The notes beneath the pieces are model-generated. The model did not search any database. It was given only the letters and a program-made list of their open reading frames with translations, and was not told the origin of the DNA. DNA of 18,545 bases from Rhodospirillales bacterium. Its GTDB lineage: Bacteria > Pseudomonadota > Alphaproteobacteria > Rhodospirillales > Magnetospirillaceae. Shown in pieces: positions 7,184-13,612 of the stretch. The stretch is from assembly GCA_030040955.1 (NCBI GenBank), contig JASHSH010000344.1, forward strand, positions 1 through 18,545, written 5' to 3'. The position numbers and the translations under genes were made by a program. The first letter of the stretch is position 1, and the number at the start of each line of letters is the position of its first letter.

Positions 7184-7199
7184 GTTAGAATTTCGTTAA
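7184..7199 (-). promoter_or_regulatory. Candidate CtrA box upstream of pseB
   Basis: On the minus strand TTAA-N7-CTAAC (TTAA at 7199-7196, CTAAC at 7188-7184) matches TTAA-N7-TTAAC at 8 of 9 positions. It points towards pseB, whose start is 45 bases further on, so it could be the activator site of the pseB-pseC-methyltransferase operon. Confidence 0.4.
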
Positions 7200-7234
7200 G
7201 CCTCGACCGATGGTCCCAAACCCCCGCCGCGCCT

Positions 7235-7247
7235 GGCAATTTTGGCC
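7235..7247. promoter_or_regulatory. FlbD-type (ftr-like) palindrome, distal copy before fliK
   Basis: GGCAATTTTGGCC matches the shared pattern GGCAA-N3-TTGCC at 9 of 10 positions. Its centre is about 120 bases upstream of the start predicted from the fliK sigma-54 promoter, the usual distance for a sigma-54 activator site. The site name is inferred from flbD in the same window and from Caulobacter ftr elements. Confidence 0.4.
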
Positions 7248-7269
7248 GGGTCGGGCACGCGAATGGCCC

Positions 7270-7282
7270 GGCAAGTTTTGCT
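7270..7282. promoter_or_regulatory. FlbD-type (ftr-like) palindrome, proximal copy before fliK
   Basis: GGCAAGTTTTGCT matches GGCAA-N3-TTGCC at 9 of 10 positions. It is 35 bases from the distal copy and centred about 86 bases upstream of the predicted transcription start. A pair of sites at this range fits an enhancer for a sigma-54 activator. Confidence 0.42.
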
Positions 7283-7316
7283 CATCGGGGCCATTTTTCG
7301 AACGATAATCTAGATA

Positions 7317-7329
7317 AAACAAACCGTTA
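7317..7329 (+). promoter_or_regulatory. Candidate IHF site between enhancer and fliK promoter
   Basis: AAACAAACCGTTA matches the IHF consensus WATCAANNNNTTR at all but one defined position and lies in an AT-rich stretch (about 7290-7335) that stands out in this GC-rich DNA. IHF commonly bends DNA between activator sites and sigma-54 promoters. The site is rather close to the -24 element. Confidence 0.4.
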
Positions 7330-7335
7330 GATATC

Positions 7336-7351
7336 TGGCATGAGGCTTGCT
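7336..7351 (+). promoter_or_regulatory. Sigma-54 (-24/-12) promoter of fliK-flgD-flgE
   Basis: TGGCATG-AGGC-TTGCT differs from the consensus TGGCACG-N4-TTGCW at one position and keeps the invariant GG (7337-7338) and GC (7349-7350) at exact spacing. Transcription would start near 7362, giving a leader of about 30 bases before the fliK ATG at 7393. Confidence 0.85.
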
Positions 7352-7392
7352 CGAAAACGGCGGTCATTGGCCTTTTGGCGGGGTTCGGAACC

Positions 7393-9126
7393 ATGGATGT
7401 GAACGCGATCGCATCGGCGACCAAGCCGCTTCACGGCCTGGCCGCGCAGGACGCCCAGAATTCGAGCTCGACCAGCTTCGCCCAGCTGATGATGGAGGAT
7501 TATTCCACCGGCGACGCGGAGGGACTGTTCTCGTCCATGGGCGATCTGATGTCGATGCTCGACATCGCGCCGACAATCCAGGCCCAGCCCAGCCTGCCCA
7601 CGACGCAGGCGGCCACGTTGCCTACGCAGACCCAGTCCAGCCTGCCGACCGGCCAGCAGAGCAACTCGCTGCCCTCCGGCGCGGACGACGATTCGACGCC
7701 GACGGCGTCCGCCCCGGCCGCGCCGCAGACCCAGACCGACGACGCGCCGGCCACGATCGCGGCGCAGGCGACGACCGCGGCCGCGCCGCAGTCCACCGGC
7801 AAATCGAACCAGAACAATCAGGACGACAACGATCCCGTGGCCCAGGCGGTCGCGGCCTATGTCGTGCAATCGATCCAAAATCAGACGCCGATCACCCAGG
7901 CCGGCCTGTCGCAGGCGATCGCAGCGGCCGAGGACGGGGACGAGCTGCCGCAGGCGACCGGCCCGACCGCCTCGACCGGCGCGAGCAGCACGCCGCTCCA
8001 GGCCGCGGCCGCCAATCCGCAGGCCGCGTCGCAGGCGGCCGCGAGCGATCCCGACACGAGCGGAGAGGGCAGCGGGGGCTGGATGCTCAAGCTCGCCGCC
8101 GCGCTCGCCGCCCAGCAGAACGGCTCCGGCTCCACCGGCGGGCAGACCCAGTCGAGCTCCTTCTCGCTCGCGCCGCAGTCCGCGCTGGCCGGCCGCCAGG
8201 CCGCCGGCCTGGCGCAGTCCAGCGGGCAGAGCAATCTTCAGGTTTCGGTGCAGAGCTCGAACTCGAGCGGCGTCGCCGCGCAGAGCACCAGCACGCTGGT
8301 GCCCGAGGCGGTGCTCGCCACCCCGGGCTTCGGGGCCGATACCCAGACCGGCGGCCAGACCGCCGGCGATTCCGGCCAGGACGATCAGCTCGCCGCCAGC
8401 CAGCAGGCCGCGCCGGCGGACGCCAATTCCGGCCAGGCCAGCGACGACGAGCAGATCGTCGCCAGCCTGACCACCGCGATCCAGAACCTGATCCAGGAAG
8501 CCGAGGGGGCGAGCGCGGCGCCGCAGGTGACTTCGGTCTCGGCTGCTTCTTCGGCCTCGAGCGCGAATCTCGCCCAGGCCAACGCGCAGACGGCCCTGCC
8601 CGCCACGGCGGGACAGACCCAGCAGGGAACGGCGCAGACCGGCGCGACCCAGCAGGCTAGTCAGACGCAGAACACGAAGGCGGCGAGCCAGACCGGCACC
8701 CCCTCGCCGGTCGAGCAGATCAAGGTGCAGATCGAGAAGGGCCTCCAGCAGGGCGCCACCTCGATCAAGGTGCAGCTCAGCCCGCAGGACCTGGGCCGGG
8801 TCGAGGTCAAGCTCAACGTGCAGTCGGACGGCTCGGTCAAGGCGACCGTGATCGCCGACCGCGCCGATACGCTCAACATGCTGCGCAACGACTCGACCGG
8901 CCTCCAGCAGGCCCTGCGCGGCGCCGGGCTGAACGCGGATTCCAGCTCGCTCTCCTTCTACCTGCGCGGCGGCCAGCAGCAGCAATACGCGCAGGGCGGA
9001 CAGCAGCAGTCGAACGGCGGGTCGGATGGGGATTCCTCGGATGACGATCTCGGTGCCGTCGCGGGCGTTAGCGGCGCGGGGTCGGCGGACGGCGCTGCCG
9101 CGGCCGGGCTCGACATCAGCGTCTAA
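7393..9126 (+). CDS. fliK: Flagellar hook-length control protein FliK
   Basis: A 577-residue secreted ruler that sets hook length and switches the export gate from hook to filament substrates. Residues 1 to about 430 are low-complexity Gln/Ser/Ala/Thr-rich sequence, as expected of the extended FliK N-terminus. The conserved C-terminal Flg_hook domain spans about 437-527: SPVEQIKVQIEKGLQQGATS, VQLSPQDLGRVEVKLNVQSD, LNMLRNDSTGLQQALRGAGL. A Gln/Gly/Asp-rich tail follows. The ATG at 7393 (MDVNAIASATKPL) is preferred over the in-frame TTG at 7375 because the sigma-54 promoter would start the message near 7362 and the family usually uses ATG; the ribosome-binding site is weak. First gene of fliK-flgD-flgE. 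The N-terminal 430 residues contain very few Lys or Arg. Confidence 0.9.
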   Translation: MDVNAIASATKPLHGLAAQDAQNSSSTSFAQLMMEDYSTGDAEGLFSSMGDLMSMLDIAPTIQAQPSLPTTQAATLPTQTQSSLPTGQQSNSLPSGADDDSTPTASAPAAPQTQTDDAPATIAAQATTAAAPQSTGKSNQNNQDDNDPVAQAVAAYVVQSIQNQTPITQAGLSQAIAAAEDGDELPQATGPTASTGASSTPLQAAAANPQAASQAAASDPDTSGEGSGGWMLKLAAALAAQQNGSGSTGGQTQSSSFSLAPQSALAGRQAAGLAQSSGQSNLQVSVQSSNSSGVAAQSTSTLVPEAVLATPGFGADTQTGGQTAGDSGQDDQLAASQQAAPADANSGQASDDEQIVASLTTAIQNLIQEAEGASAAPQVTSVSAASSASSANLAQANAQTALPATAGQTQQGTAQTGATQQASQTQNTKAASQTGTPSPVEQIKVQIEKGLQQGATSIKVQLSPQDLGRVEVKLNVQSDGSVKATVIADRADTLNMLRNDSTGLQQALRGAGLNADSSSLSFYLRGGQQQQYAQGGQQQSNGGSDGDSSDDDLGAVAGVSGAGSADGAAAAGLDISV

Positions 9127-9141
9127 GCGGAGTGCAAGGCG

Positions 9142-9993
9142 ATGACCACCTCCTCCCTCACCAGCGCGCTGACCGGCAGCAGCTCGTCGTCCTCTTCGTC
9201 CTCTTCGCTGGGGACGGCCAGCCAAACGGCGCAGCAGACGGCGGAAAGCCAGACGGCGAGCTCGCAGCAGCAGCTCACCAGCAACATGAACACCTTCCTG
9301 CAGCTGCTCACGACGCAGCTGCAGTACCAGGACCCGCTCGACCCGATGGACACCTCGCAGTTCACCAACCAGCTGGTCGAGTTCGCCCAGGTCCAGCAGC
9401 AGATCGACATCAACCAGAATCTGGAAACCATGATGTCGAGCCAGAACAACGCCGCGCTGGCCTCCTCGGCCAACTATCTCGGCACCACGGTGACCGCGGT
9501 CTCCAGTTCGCTGGCGTTGCAGAACAGCAGCTCCACCTTCTATTACACGACCCCGGCGAACTCGACCGGCGTCAACATCGTCATCACCGACAGCGCCGGC
9601 AACATCGTCGACACCATGACGGGCAACTCCGCCCAGGGCACCAACTCCGGGACCTGGAACGGCGCGAACATCGATGGCGGCACCGAGCCGGACGGCACGT
9701 ACTCGATTTCCGTGACCTCGGTCGGGTCGGACGGATCGTCCACCCAGCTCGACACGGCGGTGAGCGGGACGGTGACCGCGGTCGCGGTCGATCCGACCAA
9801 CAACGAGACCCAGGTCCTGCTTGGCGGCGTCGGCATCGATCTCGGCAACATCATCGAGATCCAAGCCGCGGGCTCGACCGGCGGGACCAGCACCAGCGCG
9901 ATCGGCACCGCGCTGCAAAACGCCCAGAGCGCGACCAACTCGCAGAACAGCGGAACCTCGAGCACGTCGGGAACTTCGAGCACCAGTTCGTAG
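9142..9993 (+). CDS. flgD: Flagellar hook assembly (cap) protein FlgD
   Basis: A 283-residue secreted scaffold protein that caps the growing hook and guides FlgE polymerisation. The FlgD signature is clear at about residues 50-90: MNTFLQLLTTQLQYQDPLDP then FTNQLVEFAQVQQQIDIN. The C-terminal half has the FlgD Ig-like/tudor arrangement (VNIVITDSAGNIVDTM, GTWNGANIDGG, PDGTYSISV). The N-terminus carries a run of ten serines, and the last 25 residues are Ser/Thr/Gly repeats. Unusually, the protein contains no Lys, Arg, His or Cys at all, so it is strongly acidic. The gene follows fliK by 15 bases and precedes flgE by 52 bases. ATG at 9142, with a modest purine-rich upstream site. Confidence 0.92.
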   Translation: MTTSSLTSALTGSSSSSSSSSSLGTASQTAQQTAESQTASSQQQLTSNMNTFLQLLTTQLQYQDPLDPMDTSQFTNQLVEFAQVQQQIDINQNLETMMSSQNNAALASSANYLGTTVTAVSSSLALQNSSSTFYYTTPANSTGVNIVITDSAGNIVDTMTGNSAQGTNSGTWNGANIDGGTEPDGTYSISVTSVGSDGSSTQLDTAVSGTVTAVAVDPTNNETQVLLGGVGIDLGNIIEIQAAGSTGGTSTSAIGTALQNAQSATNSQNSGTSSTSGTSSTSS

Positions 9994-9998
9994 AATGG

Positions 9999-10026
9999 TC
10001 CGCCGTGACGGAAGCGGTCCGGCGGA
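9999..10026. repeat. Inverted repeat between flgD and flgE
   Basis: TCCGCCG (9999-10005) pairs with CGGCGGA (10020-10026), a 7-bp stem with a 14-base loop just before the flgE ribosome-binding site AGGAGG (10035-10040). It has no T-tract. It could slow RNA decay or set the ratio of cap protein to the much more abundant hook protein. Confidence 0.4.
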
Positions 10027-10045
10027 TTGACTTCAGGAGGCTGAA

Positions 10046-13000
10046 ATGAGCTTGTACGGCGCGTTGTATTCGGGTGTTTCGGGCCTCGCCGCCGAGTCGA
10101 GCGCGATGGGCGCCATCGCCGACAACGTCAGCAACATCAACACGGTCGGTTACAAGGGCACCGACGTCAATTTCAACACCCTGGTGACCCAGCAGGTGTC
10201 GCTGACCGAGTATTCGCCGGGCGGCGTGGAATCCGCGCCGCGCGCGGCCATCAACGTGCAGGGCCTGCTCCAGGCGACCAGCTCCTCGACCGACATGGCG
10301 ATCTCCGGCCAGGGTTTCTTCATCGTCAACTCCTCGGCCGATCCCTCGATCGATGGCGGCGAATTCGCCTACACCCGCGCCGGCTCGTTCACCACCAATC
10401 AGAACGGCTACCTGGTCAACACCGCCGGCTACTATCTGATGGGCTGGCCGCTGACCCCCACCGACAACACCGCCGCCGCGCTTCCGACCGAGGAGACGAT
10501 CAACGGCACGGTGTACATGAAGGCCTACAAGAACGCCGACGGCACCACGCAGTACATCAACCAGAACATCGTCAGCGACACCGACTTGCAGCCGCTCAAC
10601 CTGAACGATCTCGGCGGCACCGCCGAGGCCACGTCCAACATCAGCCTGGGCCTGAACCTGCCGGCGGGCGCGCCGATTTACAATCCTTCGGACCCGACCG
10701 GCGGCTTGTACGATTCCGATGCGCTGGTCTACAACTCGCTCGGCGATTCGTCGAACGTGCAGCTGCAATGGACCAAGATCGCCGCCAACTCCTGGTCGTT
10801 GACGGCGACCCCGCCCCAGGGCGCGGCGGTGGTCAACCTGACCAGCACCTCGGCCACCGGCACCACCCAGATCTATTCCTCGGCCGGACAGCTCGAGTTC
10901 CAGTCGATCCCACCGCTCGGCTCGCAGTTCACCTTGAGCAGCACGGTCGGAACCAACACCAGCCCGACCTATGTGCAGGTGCAGTTCTACAATTCCCAGG
11001 TCCAGGGCTTCACCCAGGATCCGACCACGGACACCGGCACCGCCGTCGGCACCGCGTCCAATCCCTACGTGATCGGCGTCAACCTGGCCGACGTGACCGA
11101 CACGGCGGGCGTCGCCACCGCGGTGCAGGACGCGCTCCAGTCCGCGGCCAACACGCCGACGCAGAATAACACCTTCAACATCTCGCAGGTGTTGCTGGGC
11201 GGCGTGTCCACCGGCGGCGAGCGCTTCGTCGCCAACGGGTCCGACCTGGAGATCGAGCAACAGCCGGGCGCGGCCGCGGTCACCGTGAATTGCAGCGCGG
11301 TGCAGAGCACGCCGGCGGTTGGCAGCTCGCCGGCGGTGATCGGGCTGGGCAGCTCGATCCTGGAATCGGGCACCGGCATCGGCAGCGGCGCCACCACCAC
11401 CGGGCCGAACGCGACCGCGGGCATCTTCACCGTGGAGGCGATCAACAGCGGCTTCACCCAGTCCGATATCGATACGGAGGCGACCAACTTCACCGTCGAC
11501 ACGCCGCCCTCGACCTCGGGCGTGAACACGTTCGACGTCACCGCGACGCCGCCCACCGGCAACCTGACGATGACCATCTCGACCGGCTCGACGACGACCG
11601 CCTCGCTGTCGATCCCGTGGGGCGCGACCGGGTTGAGCAGCGCCACGAGCCCGATCGACGTGACGCTGAACGGCGCCACGGTCTCGGTGGATATTCCCAA
11701 TCCCGGCGCCACCACCGCCGGCGAGTTGGCGGAGAACGCGGCCGCGGTCATCAACGAACTGGCCCAAACCCCGAGTTCGGGCATGGCCGACGTGGCCGCC
11801 ACCTCAAACGCGAACGGGCAGGTGATTCTGGGCTCGACCACCTCGACGCTCTCGACCGTACCGGCCACCACGTCGGGCACCACCTGGCTGGACGGCACCT
11901 CCGGCGCGAACGCCGAGAGCGTGACGCCGCAGGGCTCGCTGCAGATCGGCACCACGGAAATTCCGTGGTCGCAGATCACCAGCGGGCAGGTCTTCTCGAC
12001 CACCGATTCGGCCACCGGCGTCACCACCGACGAGAACTCGTCCCCGCCCTTCACGCCGATTTCGCTCACCTATCAGCCGGTGGCGACCTCGGACGCGCTG
12101 ACCATCAACACGACCCCGAGCGGCGCTACCGGCAACGATCTGGTGATCGGACCCAAGGGCGATCAGATCGAGATTCCCTATTCGCAGATCGAGGCGGGCC
12201 AGATCACTTCGGTGATCAACGCGCAGACCGGCGGCACGATCACGCCGAGCTCGCCTTTGAACTTGCCGAACACGTCGGTGCCGGCGGGCAGCGCGGTGGC
12301 GGGGGATGTCGACAATCTGGCGGCCAATATCGCCTCCGCGGTCACCCAGCTCGCGGCCGATCCCAATACCAGCTCGTTCCTCACCGGGCTCACCGCCACC
12401 AACACCACCGGCACCAACACGGTGACCTTCGATTCGACGACCCAGGTGTTCAATGTCACCGCCGACCTGAACGGCACCGCCACCGACACCACCTGGTCCA
12501 CCTTCGGATCGGCGGCGAACGGGGACGGCACCACCGCCTTGCAGTTCGGCGCGGTCAACGCGACGCAGGCCGCGCAGAACACGGTCGACGCCATCACCGG
12601 ACTGGGCTCGACCGCGCTCTCCGGCGTCACCGCCAAGGTGGACAGCGGCGACGCGGCGACGGTGGATTTGTCCTCCGGGGCCACTCCGGTCGCGATCTAC
12701 GCCAACAATGGCGGCGTGGCCGGCGACATCATGTGGCAGAACGGCACCGACGCGAGCGTGCTCGCCAATACCCAGATGCTCGGCCAGACCGCGACTTACA
12801 TCGCGGATTCGCAGGGCGCGGCGATGACCTTCAACGGCGATGGCACGCCGTCCTCGATCATCCCGACCACGATGCAGTTGTACTGGGCCGATGGCGCCGA
12901 GAACCAGGACACCGCCTCCGGCAACGCGGTGACCAAGCCGGAGATCACCCTGAACCTGGGCTCGCTGAACGAATCGAACGGCGTGACCCAGCTCAGCGAC

Positions 13001-13414
13001 AGCTCCGACAACGACATTCAGGTCAACTTCGTCAACCAGGACGGCGCCCAGTTTGGCAGCTTCTCGGGCGTCTCGATCGGTTCCAACGGCGTGGTCACGG
13101 CGCTGTTCAGCAACGGCGTTCGGGAGCCGGTGTTCCAGATCCCGCTCGCCACCTTCCCCAATCCGGACGGGTTGCAGTCGGAATCCGGCAACGTCTATGT
13201 CGACACCACCACCTCGGGCAGCTATACGCTGCAAACCGCCGGCAATGCGGGTTCGGGCACCATTTCCGAATCCTCGCTGGAAGCCTCGACCGTGGACCTG
13301 GGCACCGAATTCACCCAGATGATCACGGTGCAGCGCGCATACTCGGCCGCGGCTAAGATCATCACCACCACCGACCAGATGCTGTCGGATCTGATCAACG
13401 TCATCCCGCAATAG
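10046..13414 (+). CDS. flgE: Flagellar hook protein FlgE, unusually large
   Basis: A 1122-residue secreted subunit of the hook. The N-terminal rod/hook helix is canonical: ALYSGVSGLAAESSAMGAIA then NVSNINTVGYKGTDVNF, followed by QGFFIVNSS and FAYTRAGSFTTNQNGYLVN. The C-terminal helix is equally typical: SSLEASTVDLGTEFTQMITV then QRAYSAAAKIITTTDQMLSD. Most FlgE proteins have 400-600 residues; the excess lies in a Thr/Ser/Gly/Ala-rich middle, roughly 320-950, that would form extra surface domains. That middle has internal repeats, such as EIPWSQITSGQVFS (638-651) and EIPYSQIEAGQITS (709-722). The whole protein has only 8 Lys, 5 Arg, 1 Cys and no His, and none of the basic ones lies between R393 and K704. 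A near-perfect ribosome-binding site AGGAGG-N5-ATG suits high expression. It ends the operon, followed by a strong terminator. Confidence 0.93.
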   Translation: MSLYGALYSGVSGLAAESSAMGAIADNVSNINTVGYKGTDVNFNTLVTQQVSLTEYSPGGVESAPRAAINVQGLLQATSSSTDMAISGQGFFIVNSSADPSIDGGEFAYTRAGSFTTNQNGYLVNTAGYYLMGWPLTPTDNTAAALPTEETINGTVYMKAYKNADGTTQYINQNIVSDTDLQPLNLNDLGGTAEATSNISLGLNLPAGAPIYNPSDPTGGLYDSDALVYNSLGDSSNVQLQWTKIAANSWSLTATPPQGAAVVNLTSTSATGTTQIYSSAGQLEFQSIPPLGSQFTLSSTVGTNTSPTYVQVQFYNSQVQGFTQDPTTDTGTAVGTASNPYVIGVNLADVTDTAGVATAVQDALQSAANTPTQNNTFNISQVLLGGVSTGGERFVANGSDLEIEQQPGAAAVTVNCSAVQSTPAVGSSPAVIGLGSSILESGTGIGSGATTTGPNATAGIFTVEAINSGFTQSDIDTEATNFTVDTPPSTSGVNTFDVTATPPTGNLTMTISTGSTTTASLSIPWGATGLSSATSPIDVTLNGATVSVDIPNPGATTAGELAENAAAVINELAQTPSSGMADVAATSNANGQVILGSTTSTLSTVPATTSGTTWLDGTSGANAESVTPQGSLQIGTTEIPWSQITSGQVFSTTDSATGVTTDENSSPPFTPISLTYQPVATSDALTINTTPSGATGNDLVIGPKGDQIEIPYSQIEAGQITSVINAQTGGTITPSSPLNLPNTSVPAGSAVAGDVDNLAANIASAVTQLAADPNTSSFLTGLTATNTTGTNTVTFDSTTQVFNVTADLNGTATDTTWSTFGSAANGDGTTALQFGAVNATQAAQNTVDAITGLGSTALSGVTAKVDSGDAATVDLSSGATPVAIYANNGGVAGDIMWQNGTDASVLANTQMLGQTATYIADSQGAAMTFNGDGTPSSIIPTTMQLYWADGAENQDTASGNAVTKPEITLNLGSLNESNGVTQLSDSSDNDIQVNFVNQDGAQFGSFSGVSIGSNGVVTALFSNGVREPVFQIPLATFPNPDGLQSESGNVYVDTTTSGSYTLQTAGNAGSGTISESSLEASTVDLGTEFTQMITVQRAYSAAAKIITTTDQMLSDLINVIPQ

Positions 13415-13445
13415 TCGGGCGGCGTTAACGATTTCGCCGACCGGG

Positions 13446-13476
13446 CCCCGGGCGCTCAGCGCCCGGGGTCTTTTTT
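13446..13476 (+). terminator. Rho-independent terminator after flgE
   Basis: CCCCGGGCGC (13446-13455), loop TCA, GCGCCCGGGG (13459-13468), then TC and six Ts. It is a perfect 10-bp GC stem with a classic T-tail 32 bases after the flgE stop. It separates fliK-flgD-flgE from the fliF operon. Confidence 0.93.
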
Positions 13477-13503
13477 CCTTCTCCGCCATGGGGATGCGGA
13501 CTC

Positions 13504-13516
13504 GGCAATAATTGCC
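13504..13516. promoter_or_regulatory. FlbD-type (ftr-like) palindrome before fliF
   Basis: GGCAATAATTGCC is a perfect palindrome around one central base and the exact 10/10 version of the GGCAA-N3-TTGCC motif found twice before fliK. No sigma-54 promoter is seen here, and a CtrA-like box begins 7 bases downstream. Bound protein could therefore repress fliF, as FlbD does in Caulobacter. Confidence 0.5.
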
Positions 13517-13522
13517 CAGTCG

Positions 13523-13538
13523 TTAACTTCTCCTTCAC
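13523..13538 (+). promoter_or_regulatory. Candidate CtrA box upstream of fliF
   Basis: TTAA-N7-TTCAC matches TTAA-N7-TTAAC at 8 of 9 positions, 75-90 bases before the fliF start and 7 bases after the GGCAATAATTGCC palindrome. No good -10 hexamer was found at standard spacing, which is common in CtrA-activated promoters. Confidence 0.42.
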
Positions 13539-13612
13539 CTTCGCCCCATACCGTTGCAGCGTTCGGACAATCCCGCGCGGCCCTTCTGCGCGCAAGGAAC
13601 GGGGGACGGTTC

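Noticed and set aside
6058..7239. Upstream extension of the pseC frame, giving an 803-codon ORF
   Set aside because: The extra sequence overlaps pseB in another frame and is Arg/Gly/Pro-rich; the pseC start at 6057 has a good ribosome-binding site and family-typical N-terminus.
7261..7282. Second sigma-54 promoter candidate (GG...TTGC in the 7264-7282 stretch)
   Set aside because: GG-to-GC distance is 10 or 15 and not the required 12; the bases are better explained by the palindromic activator motif.
9175..9213. Poly-serine codon tract at the start of flgD as a phase-variation switch
   Set aside because: The repeat units are multiples of three bases (mixed TCG/TCC/TCT codons), so slippage would change the number of serines but not the frame.
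7327..9918. 863-codon open frame on the minus strand
   Set aside because: Antisense to fliK and flgD; Arg/Gly-rich low-complexity translation with no recognisable domain.
11290..13356. 688-codon plus-strand open frame inside flgE
   Set aside because: Out-of-frame shadow; Arg/His/Asp-rich translation without domains, while the flgE frame has canonical termini.
9851..13489. Long minus-strand open frames (638 and 561 codons) opposite flgE
   Set aside because: They mirror the GC-rich flgE gene, and neither has a start site or motif of its own.
13541..13558. Sigma-54 promoter before fliF ending in TTGCA
   Set aside because: The -24 GG is replaced by CC, so the essential element is absent.
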